A stretch of 47,149 bases of DNA from Shewanella benthica. GTDB taxonomy: Bacteria > Pseudomonadota > Gammaproteobacteria > Enterobacterales > Shewanellaceae. The notes under the pieces were generated by a model. It worked only from the letters and a program-made list of their open reading frames with translations. It was not told the DNA's origin and did no database searches. Shown piece after piece: positions 1-8,175 of this stretch (within the stretch, counting starts at the first letter, position 1; each line of letters begins with the position of its first letter). Where the stretch lies: assembly GCA_023284085.1 (NCBI GenBank), contig JAKVHY010000042.1, forward strand, positions 1 to 47,149. The letters are read 5' to 3'. Both the position numbers and the translations under genes were made by a program.

Positions 1-537
1 AACCCTATCATAGTGTTCATCAAGATCCGTCGTAATCCCTATCCGCTCGTATTTACCTGCCTGCGAGAAAGTGGAGTCACGGCCTTCTTCACCCGCTCGA
101 GTGCGGCAAATATTCCGGTTAACATGGCCTTGTGTGAGAAGTTGAAGCTCCATGAAGATACCTATTCAGTATCAATCCCCTTAGGTGCAACCATCAACAT
201 GGGCGGCGCGGCAATTACTATCACAGTATTAACCTTAGCTGCGGTTCACACCATGGGTATTCAGGTTGATATGCTGACAGCCATTCTCTTGAGCGTGGTA
301 GCTGCGGTTTCGGCCTGCGGGGCATCCGGTGTGGCTGGCGGCTCTTTACTGCTTATTCCTCTTGCTTGTAGCCTATTCGGTATTTCAAATGATGTGGCCA
401 TGCAGGTGGTTGCGGTAGGCTTTATCATAGGTGTCATTCAGGACTCGGCCGAGACGGGTTTGAACAGTTCTACCGATGTGATCTTCACCGCGGCAGCGTG
501 TGAAGCCGCCGAAATGAAAGAGAATAAAACGAGCTAA
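1..537 (+). CDS. sstT: Serine/threonine:Na+ symporter SstT, C-terminal part (5' end outside window)
   Basis: The reading frame is open from base 1 and ends in TAA, leaving about 178 residues of the C-terminal half of a dicarboxylate/amino acid:cation symporter (DAACS) protein. Visible family features are the Ser/Thr-rich re-entrant stretch (FFTRSSAANIPVN), the small-residue segment SIPLGATINMGGAA, and the last helix region with GFIIGVIQDSAETGLNSSTD, typical of SstT. SstT is an inner-membrane symporter importing serine and threonine with sodium. The first in-frame ATG-like codon is not the real start, because the N-terminal half lies upstream. A hairpin terminator follows 34 bases after the stop. 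The DAACS assignment is firm; SstT rather than a close paralogue is very likely. Confidence 0.9.
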   Translation, partial: NPIIVFIKIRRNPYPLVFTCLRESGVTAFFTRSSAANIPVNMALCEKLKLHEDTYSVSIPLGATINMGGAAITITVLTLAAVHTMGIQVDMLTAILLSVVAAVSACGASGVAGGSLLLIPLACSLFGISNDVAMQVVAVGFIIGVIQDSAETGLNSSTDVIFTAAACEAAEMKENKTS

Positions 538-560
538 CGGATCCGTTAAAACAGATAAGT

Positions 561-1346
561 TTAGTTATTGAAAGCTCCCGGGTTCTGCAACCCGGGAGCT
601 TTTTTGTTATCTCCAGTGCTATTTTCGCTAGCATGCTTAATATTATTATCTTGATAGAAAACCAGTACCTCAACCAGGCGATCGATTTGTTTGGGTAATT
701 GCTGTGCGCTAACAGATACACGCTCGCCGTGATGAATAACCAGTAATTCTTTAGGCTTGAAAGCTAAGCGCTGTAAACATTGGGTTATGGCGAGTGATCG
801 GCGATGGCTCAAGGCTTCATTGTACTGCTGGGAGCCTGCTTCATCGGCATATGCGTGCACCTCTATCCGCTCGGGTTCTGAGTCAAACTGGTTTAACCAA
901 AGAGTAAGGCGCTTTATTTCACTAATGTTTAGCTGGTCTTGGTCGAAGTCGAAAAACAGCTGTAAACGTTTTAAGTGGGGGCTGGGCTGCTGTGCTAGTT
1001 TGCTTTGGGTCGGCTTATCTGAAAAATCATATTCATGGGGACTCGGCTCAGTCATATAAAAAGTCAGTTGAGTTGGAATTGTCGGTATGCGCAGGCTCTG
1101 AATCTGGATGAACTGATGTTCGTACAGCGGCACCGCGATAATCTGATTGATTCTGGGGGCCCCGTGCCATAGCCAGATTTGCAGTGGTGAATGACCAATA
1201 TATTGACCATCTTTATAAATGGCTGCCTCGGTTGGTTTGGTCTCTATGGTTAACAGCTTGCTCTCACTGCCTTTGGGCACGTCTTTGGAACCAAGCTGCG
1301 CACAGGCTGCAATTAACATGAACATAAGCATGAACAGATATTTCAT
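561..1346 (-). CDS. Outer-membrane lipoprotein with PEGA-like and OmpA C-terminal domains
   Basis: The 261-aa product starts with a type II signal peptide ending in LIAAC (Cys15), so it is probably a lipoprotein. Residues ~32-60 (ETKPTEAAIYKDGQYIGHSP) look like a PEGA domain, a small surface beta domain. Residues ~130-235 resemble an OmpA/MotB peptidoglycan-binding domain: FFDFDQDQLN, then EVHAYADEAG, NEALSHRRS and a final DRLVEV block. It is the last gene of the polysaccharide operon, and its start overlaps the upstream glycosyltransferase by 4 bases (ATGA). Inference: it may anchor the export apparatus to peptidoglycan or the outer membrane. Its last 12 codons encode the sstT terminator hairpin. 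The domain calls are firm; the role in export is a guess. Confidence 0.8.
   Translation of the reverse strand: MKYLFMLMFMLIAACAQLGSKDVPKGSESKLLTIETKPTEAAIYKDGQYIGHSPLQIWLWHGAPRINQIIAVPLYEHQFIQIQSLRIPTIPTQLTFYMTEPSPHEYDFSDKPTQSKLAQQPSPHLKRLQLFFDFDQDQLNISEIKRLTLWLNQFDSEPERIEVHAYADEAGSQQYNEALSHRRSLAITQCLQRLAFKPKELLVIHHGERVSVSAQQLPKQIDRLVEVLVFYQDNNIKHASENSTGDNKKAPGLQNPGAFNN
571..606 (+). terminator. Rho-independent terminator of sstT, embedded in the convergent gene
   Basis: A perfect 12-bp stem (AGCTCCCGGGTT, 573-584, with its complement at 589-600) and a 4-base loop are followed by six T. It terminates the rightward sstT transcript. The hairpin lies wholly inside the last codons of the leftward lipoprotein gene, whose stop is at 561-563. 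There is no U-run on the leftward transcript, so it probably works mainly rightward. Confidence 0.9.
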
Positions 1347-2575
1347 GATGAAATTTCTTCATACAGGTTTGCCAGACGTTTGGAGATGGCTTGCCATGAG
1401 TAAGTTTCTACGGCTTTGAGGGCATGGCTTTGAATGTACTTATAGAGCAGCTTGTCTTGTAAGATGCTGATCATTTTTTGGCAAAGGCAGTCCACAGACT
1501 CAACATCAAAGAACAAGCCATTTTCGCCGTTTGTTACAAAAGAAGGTAATCCTCCGACATTACCACAAAGGACAGGGGTGCCAGATGCCCAAGATTCTAA
1601 TACTACAATGCCGAAAGGTTCATAGAGGCTAGGCAGTACAAACAGTTCTGCGGCGGCGTAGGCATTGGCTAAGCTCGGGTCATCGAATTTCAGGTTGATG
1701 ATAAAGCGAACATGCTGTTGCAGCCCTAGCTCCTTACTCAGGCTCTCTAAAAGGTCAAAGTAGTCCTGGTCATAGATAACGCCAATTAACACCAGTTTTA
1801 ATTCCGGGGAATGCTTGTGTGCTTTGGCGAACGCTCTGAGTAAGGTTTCTTGGTTTTTTTGTGGGGTAAAACTACTGACGCACAAGATTATCTTGTCGGT
1901 TTTTCTGAAGTGGTACCTGCTCATAAATGCGGAAGCATTACCCGAGGCAAATCTTTGCTGGTCAACGCCATTGGGCAAATAGATCACTTTTTGTTGGGGA
2001 TATTTTGCCGCTATCTTTTCACGCTCGTTTTCCCCTACACATATAACGGCATCTGCACCTTCTATCACCTTCGCGCTTTGTACAAGGAGGTCGAAGGGTT
2101 TACCCCAGTTAAAGCTACCTTTCAGAGGCAGCATCATATCGTCCAGTTGCTTTTTGGGCAGGCCCAAATAGCCTCCATGTATACTGACGACATAGGGGAT
2201 ACCTTTCAGTCGAGCGGCGATGCGGGCCAAAGCCCCTAATCTGCCCATGGTATGCAGGTGGATAACGCGGATGTTTTTACTGAAAATAAGATAAAAAAAC
2301 AGGGGAAGTGAAAACATGTTTCCGCCGCGTTTATCGAGCAGGAGTCTATGCTTCTTCGACAGACCCAGACGAGTATAACTATAGTCAAAACGTTTGACTG
2401 GAATACCGAAAATCGACTCTTGTTTATTGTCAGATAGCGCTAACGTGGTGACGCTTTCAAGTTGGTAACCGATAGCCTTAAGCTGATGTGCAGTTTCAGT
2501 TATCACTGTTTCGGTGCCGCCCCATTCATCTTTTACAAATCTGCGCGGTATATTGATAATGGTTCCTTTCGTCAT
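1343..2575 (-). CDS. GT4-family glycosyltransferase (paralogue of the gene at 13781-15043)
   Basis: This is a 410-aa GT-B fold glycosyltransferase of family GT4 (PF13439/PF00534 type). It is predicted to transfer a sugar from a nucleotide donor to the lipid-linked repeat unit at the cytoplasmic face. Motifs include EWGGTE near the N-terminus, LHTMGR, VSIHGG, YLPNGVD and the donor-binding E-x7-E in EPFGIVVLE. The start at 2575 is chosen over 2608 because GGAG lies 8 bases upstream and the protein then aligns with its paralogue at 13781-15043. The two share LDK-x-GGN, HTM-x-R, SIHGG/SLHGG and PNGVD. It overlaps the next gene by 4 bases. The sugar and linkage cannot be read from sequence. Confidence 0.85.
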   Translation of the reverse strand: MTKGTIINIPRRFVKDEWGGTETVITETAHQLKAIGYQLESVTTLALSDNKQESIFGIPVKRFDYSYTRLGLSKKHRLLLDKRGGNMFSLPLFFYLIFSKNIRVIHLHTMGRLGALARIAARLKGIPYVVSIHGGYLGLPKKQLDDMMLPLKGSFNWGKPFDLLVQSAKVIEGADAVICVGENEREKIAAKYPQQKVIYLPNGVDQQRFASGNASAFMSRYHFRKTDKIILCVSSFTPQKNQETLLRAFAKAHKHSPELKLVLIGVIYDQDYFDLLESLSKELGLQQHVRFIINLKFDDPSLANAYAAAELFVLPSLYEPFGIVVLESWASGTPVLCGNVGGLPSFVTNGENGLFFDVESVDCLCQKMISILQDKLLYKYIQSHALKAVETYSWQAISKRLANLYEEISS

Positions 2576-2651
2576 ATTCTTCTCCAAAAGCGTATGTTGA
2601 AAATCCATTCATTTAACTGTTTGTTAAAGACTAGTCATCTATTGGCTCGAT

Positions 2652-4187
2652 TTACAATTTCAACTGCAACCTAGGGACTATAGAAGTTATTATGTGTTTC
2701 AATTGATGGCGCTCACTGACGGACAGGTAATATTTGTAGGCAGAAAAGAGTGCCGGGATCGCGCAGATCACGCTGACCGCGATGATATGCAGGAGTGAGT
2801 TATAGCCTTCAGTCACTTGCTCAAATAAAACGAGTCCCGAGGCGAAGGGCAAGCCAACGGCAAGGCTGGCGATAACCAGAGGCTTGTAGATCTGCCAAAT
2901 TGATGTGTTAGTAAATTTTCTTGTCATGGGAATGTTGACGAAGATGGCTAATAGGGTATTTGGAATTAGTGTGCCCAAAGCCACACCCAGGATGCCAAGG
3001 GGTTTTATCAGCAAGCAGCTTAATATCAGGTTGGCTATGCATTCGGTTATTCCTATCCACATCAAAGGTTTTTGGTAACCACACATGAGTAAGATTTGAT
3101 TAGTGGTATTGCGATAAATAACCAGAATGGCGATATTGAGTAATAAAATCCGTGCACACCAAAAGGTTTGTTGATTATCAAGCTCGAGCCAGATCCGCAG
3201 CAGATCTTCGACAAAAAACCATGCAGGCACAATGAGCAAGACTACGATAAGACAGACAAAACGTTGACTACGGCGTAAGAGTTGTCGTAATGCCAGTTTA
3301 TCTTGTTGTGCGTTTAAGCTTGAAGACATAGGGGCTAGCACGTCATGTATTTGCGAGCAGAGTAAGCGAAATATCTCGGCCAATCGGGTAGTCACGTGAT
3401 AGTAGGCCACCAGGCCTACACCCGCTAAGGCCGAGATGACAATTTGGTCGGTTCTAAAAACAATCAAATTACTAATGGTGATCACATAGGCGCAGAGTGA
3501 GAAGCTCATCAGTTCGACCATTTTCGTCGGACTGTATAAACGCCAGGAGAGTCGTAAGCGAGGCAAGGCTCGTTTTGCTGCTATATACATGGCAATATTT
3601 GCAAAGCATTGACTGGTGATGACTATAACTGCTAACACGCGTATATCGGCATTCATTCTCAGGGCTATCACTAGCGCAATGCAGTTGGCTATATCTCTGA
3701 GTACCTCGATACGATTTCTAACTTGCATGCACAAAGCGCCACGTAATACTTCCATAAAAATCCCAAAAGGGAAGATGAGACCGGTACCAATACCAAAAAA
3801 CAGATAGCATTGGGTATACAGAGCCTGAGTTTCCGGCTCAAACACAAAGATCAAATTCAGAAATGGTGCACTGATGCAGGTTAGTACGACGATAACAAAG
3901 CCTAATAGAAAATAAGTCCCGAACAATGTGGACGCAGTGCGGTTATAGCTATCCCAATCTTGATGTTCTAATACTTCACTGGTTTTTTTCTGTAATGCGA
4001 CGCCAAAACCCAGGTCCAGTAATACGGAGTAGCCAAATATGGACCAAAGTAAGGCCCAAAAACCATAGGATTCTTTGGGGAGCTGTAGAAACATCTCCCG
4101 GGTCAGGTAGATCATGACCATAAACTTGATGATTGTGGCCAGGTAGTTTGAAGCGGTTAATTTAATTAACTGTTTAGAGTGAGGCAT
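2652..4187 (-). CDS. Wzx-like polysaccharide flippase (MOP superfamily)
   Basis: The 511-aa protein is almost entirely hydrophobic, with about 12-14 predicted membrane helices. This is the length and layout of lipid-linked oligosaccharide flippases (polysaccharide biosynthesis/MATE-like, PF01943/PF13440). The N-terminal LTASNYLATIIKFMVMIYLTRE segment (in pieces) and the repeated pairs of helices support this. It should flip the undecaprenyl-linked repeat unit to the periplasmic face. The start at 4187 has AGAGGAG 8 bases upstream. It overlaps the upstream glycosyltransferase by 22 bases, consistent with translational coupling. It lies in the same operon as a Wzy-like polymerase and Wzc/Wza-like exporters. 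The family is firm; the substrate is unknown. Confidence 0.85.
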   Translation of the reverse strand: MPHSKQLIKLTASNYLATIIKFMVMIYLTREMFLQLPKESYGFWALLWSIFGYSVLLDLGFGVALQKKTSEVLEHQDWDSYNRTASTLFGTYFLLGFVIVVLTCISAPFLNLIFVFEPETQALYTQCYLFFGIGTGLIFPFGIFMEVLRGALCMQVRNRIEVLRDIANCIALVIALRMNADIRVLAVIVITSQCFANIAMYIAAKRALPRLRLSWRLYSPTKMVELMSFSLCAYVITISNLIVFRTDQIVISALAGVGLVAYYHVTTRLAEIFRLLCSQIHDVLAPMSSSLNAQQDKLALRQLLRRSQRFVCLIVVLLIVPAWFFVEDLLRIWLELDNQQTFWCARILLLNIAILVIYRNTTNQILLMCGYQKPLMWIGITECIANLILSCLLIKPLGILGVALGTLIPNTLLAIFVNIPMTRKFTNTSIWQIYKPLVIASLAVGLPFASGLVLFEQVTEGYNSLLHIIAVSVICAIPALFSAYKYYLSVSERHQLKHIITSIVPRLQLKL

Positions 4188-5359
4188 AGTGCATGCTCCT
4201 CTACCGCGCGTAGCAGGACTTGTTCCACTTTAGCTTTGACATTCTCTAGTCGAAAGTGAGCGTCGACATGCTGATAGCCAGCTTTAGTGATTTCATTATA
4301 ACGGGCTGGGTCGTCGATAAGCTGTGCCATGGCATCGGCTATGGCTATAGGATCCTCCGGGTCGATCAAAATACCCAGTTTATCGTTGTTAATTATCTCG
4401 GCAGGCCCGAAACGGTCACTGGCGATGACTGCTAAGCCATTGGCCATGGCTTCTATGATGACCAGACCAAAAGGCTCAGGCATCAAGGTTGGCATCAGTA
4501 ACACATGGTGTTGTTGATAAACATGCTTCATGTCATCAGTAGGAGGTAAAATCTGTACATGTTCACCTAAGTGCGCGTTATGGATCATCTGTTCGATAAC
4601 CTGCTTGTAACGGGACTCTATCGGGCCTATACAGGTTAGGCTAAGCTGCCTTTCAGGAAATTTAGCTAACAATAATGTAAATGCCTGTAGGCTTTGCTCT
4701 ATTCCCTTGATTTGACATAGTCGTCCACAAAACAGGAAAGAGGTAGGCTGCTGGCGGTTTCTTTGAGGCTCAGCGCCCAGTTGAGTACCATTGTGTATGA
4801 CTGCTACATTTCGGGCGTTGAGTTGCTCTTTAATGGCTTTGCCCACCCAGTGAGAGCAAGCGATGCAGGGGCCAAAATCGAACCTTCCGCCAATCTGACC
4901 CGGTAGCCAAGGTTTTACCTTGCGTTTTAGGGCATTAATAAAGCCTGGACGAATATAAGCGGCAGGCCAAAAGTCACCAATTTCATAGAGTTTAGCAATA
5001 CCACTATTTTGGCTGGCAAGTGATGGTGCTAAAGAAAGGTATTGCTGATTCCAGAGATAGATAAGGTCGGGTGATACCTGATTAATATATTTTTGGCAGA
5101 TTTGATAGTTGCCCGTTTCAACCTCGGCTCGTTGGCGATAACTTGGGTTATCATAGTCAATATAAGTGAGCTCCCGGTGGACTGTTCCCATTTGCTGAAT
5201 GTTTGATTGAGCCCCGTTGCCTTTATTCCCCGTCAGTACCGTTACCTGATGTCCTTTCTTAGTTAAGAATTCCACCGTATCTCTACAGGCGAGTTCATAA
5301 CCGCCAATGTGAAAGGGTGGGTAGTAGTTACTGATAATCAAGATATTGAGTTTTTTCAT
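4166..5359 (-). CDS. GT4-family glycosyltransferase
   Basis: A 397-aa GT-B glycosyltransferase. The N-terminus (ILIISNYYPPFHIGGYELA) is the classic glycine-rich GT4 opening. The middle has FLFCGRLCQIKGIEQSL and the C-terminal donor site has the E-x7-E pattern EPFGLVIIE, followed by NGLAVIASDRFGPAEII. It probably adds one sugar to the repeat unit. It overlaps the upstream small membrane protein gene by 4 bases and the downstream flippase gene by 22 bases, so these genes are almost certainly co-transcribed. Specificity is not predictable. Confidence 0.85.
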   Translation of the reverse strand: MKKLNILIISNYYPPFHIGGYELACRDTVEFLTKKGHQVTVLTGNKGNGAQSNIQQMGTVHRELTYIDYDNPSYRQRAEVETGNYQICQKYINQVSPDLIYLWNQQYLSLAPSLASQNSGIAKLYEIGDFWPAAYIRPGFINALKRKVKPWLPGQIGGRFDFGPCIACSHWVGKAIKEQLNARNVAVIHNGTQLGAEPQRNRQQPTSFLFCGRLCQIKGIEQSLQAFTLLLAKFPERQLSLTCIGPIESRYKQVIEQMIHNAHLGEHVQILPPTDDMKHVYQQHHVLLMPTLMPEPFGLVIIEAMANGLAVIASDRFGPAEIINNDKLGILIDPEDPIAIADAMAQLIDDPARYNEITKAGYQHVDAHFRLENVKAKVEQVLLRAVEEHALCLTLNS

Positions 5360-5763
5360 AGTAATGACCTAATTAAATCGACAAGGTGAAAATTATTAAA
5401 CAGGTCGATCCCGAGGAAGGATTTGATTTCGTATGCAACCCAGAGGGTGATTAAGCTGGCCAGAAGAAAAAATATTCCTTTGGAAAGAATAAGGGTCCCC
5501 TTGGCGAGTAAGCCGCTGACGATAGGGACGGCGCTGGTGCGTTCTCTGGCGCGAGAGTCGATCCCCCAGTACACCACCAGATAGAAATGTCGGAAGCACC
5601 AGAAGCTGAGCTGGAGTGAGACTAGTTTTTGACTGGGCACGGACACTGCCCGGTTTAATACTCTCAGGAATTCCTGACGTTGCTCCCGAGATAAGTCGGC
5701 TTCGACACCGGCAGAAAGCTGCTGATAAAAATAATTAGCATCTCTTTCGTTTGGCTTGGCCAT
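5356..5763 (-). CDS. Small membrane protein of the polysaccharide operon, function unknown
   Basis: The 135-aa product is not one I recognise. Residues 1-~45 are charged and helical (EADLSREQRQEFLRVLNRAV); this is followed by a basic/aromatic stretch with CFRHFYLVVYWGIDSRARER, then one or two hydrophobic segments (~88-115, ILSKGIFFLLASLITLWVAY) and an amphipathic tail. A strong AGGAG precedes the ATG. It overlaps the polymerase gene upstream by 29 bases and the GT4 gene downstream by 4, so it is a genuine operon member. Inference: an accessory subunit for the polymerase or the flippase on either side of it. No catalytic motif is visible. Confidence 0.7.
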   Translation of the reverse strand: MAKPNERDANYFYQQLSAGVEADLSREQRQEFLRVLNRAVSVPSQKLVSLQLSFWCFRHFYLVVYWGIDSRARERTSAVPIVSGLLAKGTLILSKGIFFLLASLITLWVAYEIKSFLGIDLFNNFHLVDLIRSLL

Positions 5764-7090
5764 TTAGCTCTCCTGTTTGGATCATTCGGTCCATGGTTGC
5801 AATAAGTGCAAATACCAACATCAATTGATAAAAATTATTGGTCTGTTTCAGCACCCACTCTAAGGTGGACTGCAGATAGATACAGGTCAGTGCAGCAATC
5901 AAGGCGATGCAGATAAAGCGACTCTGTGAGCCTTTCAATCGACAATAATTTTTTATGTTTTTGGCATAGAAAAAAAGTAGCAAGCTGATAAAAATAATCA
6001 GGTTTAACCAGCCTGTTTCGGCTGCAATCATTAAGTAAACGGTTTCCACCAAACCATGTTTTTCATCGGGATCATTTTCGTCGACCATGGGGATATGTGA
6101 TGAGTATGAATAGGGAGGATTGATTTTATGAGCGAAGTTATTTAAGCCCACACCAAGCACTTTGTCATTGGCCATATAAAGCGCTGCTTTGGCGAGTCGA
6201 ATCCTCACTATCTTTGACTCTTCCGGAGCGGATAAAAATCGTTCCATAATGGTGTCTGAGGCCTTGATTAACACCAGAGTTCCCGCCAGCGGTAAGATGA
6301 TTAGTAAGATCAGGTGACGCTTTCTGACCTTGGCATTGCTTTGTTTACTGCATACCGAGATAAAAAACACCAGTAAGCTATTGAGAATAAACAGGGCAAG
6401 GCCAGCGCGCGAGAGGGTGGCGAGTATGCAGATAGAGGCCATACCAAAGATGGTGAACCAAAACCAGCTTCGGCTGCTGGCAACATTGAGCAGATAGGCA
6501 TGGGCCATGGCGCCAAAGACTGAAACGTACATCACCAATGAATTTTGATGGGGAAAGGGGCCTTTACATTGAAACATGCCAAGCAGATATTTTTGTTTCA
6601 TGACAGATAAAAATATGTAGATGATAATGGCGCCGATTGTGGTCATCAGCCACTGCAATTGCTGCTCATTTCTCAGGTAATTTGCAATGGTCCAGAAGTA
6701 GACATACATACGGCACATCTTGAGTATTTCGAAGGCGGAATAGATACCAACATCGGCATTAATAATGGATGCCAGGCTAAACAGAAAATACAACAGGTAC
6801 AGACTTGAGCCCATTGGGAACCAGTCGATGGGCAATTGGTGCCTGCGCTTAAGGACTAAACTCAGCAAAATGTACAGTGAAATATCCACCATGCCAAATT
6901 CGAACCCTCTGGTGGTGCCACGATAAGTCTCCATGGAGACAAAGTTGATATCGACCATGTCACAGGTAAAAAATATTACCAGAAAGAACACCAATTTCTC
7001 GCAATTTTTAGAATGCAGACAGCAGAGGTAACCTAGAGGCACACCTATTATCAAGGTCATGAAGAAGATGAGGTACTTAAACTCAGCCAT
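5735..7090 (-). CDS. Wzy-like polysaccharide polymerase / O-antigen ligase family protein
   Basis: The 451-aa polytopic membrane protein has about 10-12 helices and a large periplasmic loop late in the sequence. The pattern is that of PF04932: ATLSRAGLALFILNSLLVFF in the middle, KVLGVGLNNF, then the loop, and HGLVETVYLMIAAETGWLNL in the position of the usual HNxxLxxxxExG motif. In a locus with a flippase and co-polymerase it most likely polymerises repeat units in the periplasm; a ligase role is less likely. AAGGA lies upstream of the ATG. It starts 11 bases after the OPX gene stop and overlaps the small membrane gene by 29 bases. Confidence 0.85.
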   Translation of the reverse strand: MAEFKYLIFFMTLIIGVPLGYLCCLHSKNCEKLVFFLVIFFTCDMVDINFVSMETYRGTTRGFEFGMVDISLYILLSLVLKRRHQLPIDWFPMGSSLYLLYFLFSLASIINADVGIYSAFEILKMCRMYVYFWTIANYLRNEQQLQWLMTTIGAIIIYIFLSVMKQKYLLGMFQCKGPFPHQNSLVMYVSVFGAMAHAYLLNVASSRSWFWFTIFGMASICILATLSRAGLALFILNSLLVFFISVCSKQSNAKVRKRHLILLIILPLAGTLVLIKASDTIMERFLSAPEESKIVRIRLAKAALYMANDKVLGVGLNNFAHKINPPYSYSSHIPMVDENDPDEKHGLVETVYLMIAAETGWLNLIIFISLLLFFYAKNIKNYCRLKGSQSRFICIALIAALTCIYLQSTLEWVLKQTNNFYQLMLVFALIATMDRMIQTGELNGQAKRKRC

Positions 7091-7101
7091 GTCCGCTTTC
7101 C

Positions 7102-8175
7102 TTAATTACGACTTTGTAAGTCGTATACTCTGCGTTCGAGTAATAAGCCTGTCAGCATGGTTTCCAGCGTCGGCATTAACTGAGTGAGTAATGCATTCCA
7201 CGAGCCGATCATACTCTTGGGCACGTAAACTAAATCGTTGGGCTGGATCAAGAAGTCATGTGTTTCTCCGTTGAGAATCTTGTCAATATTGATCTTATAG
7301 ACCAAGGGGTGTTTGATGTTGCCGCGGATCACCAATACATGGCTATTGGCAGAAAGTAATAAGCCTTCGGCTCTGGACACCAGGCGCGCTAATGTCATGC
7401 GTTCACTGTAACCATAATAGCTAGGCTTATTGACTTCACCCGTGATAAACACCTCCTGGCTCATAGAGGAAGCAATGTAAACGTAATCGCCGTCCACTAA
7501 AGGGACATTGTGATGCATATTTCCTTTACGTATAAGCTTGGTTAAATCAACGGGTAATAAGTAATCTCCTCGCTGTATATAGGAGTGTTCTAGATCCGCT
7601 AATTCGATGGTATTGTCATCAAAAATACCGATGGAGAATCCGCCAGCCAGGCCAATGGCTTCGGCGGCTCTCAGTGAACCATCGAAGTAATATACGCCGG
7701 GGTGAATGACTTTACCTATGATGGTGATGGATGCACTACGCATGTCGTATGGCATCAGGGTCACCTTAGGAAAGTGAATATAACGCTGTAACTTTTTTTC
7801 AATTAAGGCGGTGGCCTGTGGCACTGTTTTTCCCGCAATTTGTACATCACCAATGAGTTTAAAAGTCAGGCTTCCATCGAGTTTTACTATTGCCTGTTTA
7901 CTGTCTAAATCAGGCTCGCCATACACGAAAATATTAAACTTATCCCCGGCTGAAATCTCATAAGTTCCGGGTTTCACCAGATGTAAACTGGCTAGCTCTT
8001 GCTCTAGGCGTTGCTGATAAATATGAGCTGGTTCGTCTAAGGTCTCTACATCAGCCATTTTTTGTAGCGTTAAGGGTAATTCAAGGGGCGCTTTACCACT
8101 CGGGTCCAGGCTGGCGCAGCTGGATAACAGCAGCGTCAGTGCAAGTAATCTATGGAGCTGGATAAAGTTATGCAT
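7102..8175 (-). CDS. Wza-like outer-membrane polysaccharide export (OPX) lipoprotein
   Basis: The 357-aa product has a lipoprotein signal ending LLSSC (Cys20). Residues ~78-165 form the Poly_export domain (YEISAGDKFNIFVYGEPDLD, then DGSLTFKLIGDVQIAGKT and PKVTLMPYD). SLBB-type repeats follow (ITIIGKVIHPGVYYFDG; VFITGEVNKPSYYGY). OPX proteins form the outer-membrane exit channel and dock onto the co-polymerase, here encoded immediately upstream with an 8-base overlap. Length matches the family (~350-380). The C-terminus ends with a hydrophobic stretch (ALLTQLMPTLETMLTGLLL), probably the membrane-spanning amphipathic helix. The assignment is firm. Confidence 0.92.
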   Translation of the reverse strand: MHNFIQLHRLLALTLLLSSCASLDPSGKAPLELPLTLQKMADVETLDEPAHIYQQRLEQELASLHLVKPGTYEISAGDKFNIFVYGEPDLDSKQAIVKLDGSLTFKLIGDVQIAGKTVPQATALIEKKLQRYIHFPKVTLMPYDMRSASITIIGKVIHPGVYYFDGSLRAAEAIGLAGGFSIGIFDDNTIELADLEHSYIQRGDYLLPVDLTKLIRKGNMHHNVPLVDGDYVYIASSMSQEVFITGEVNKPSYYGYSERMTLARLVSRAEGLLLSANSHVLVIRGNIKHPLVYKINIDKILNGETHDFLIQPNDLVYVPKSMIGSWNALLTQLMPTLETMLTGLLLERRVYDLQSRN

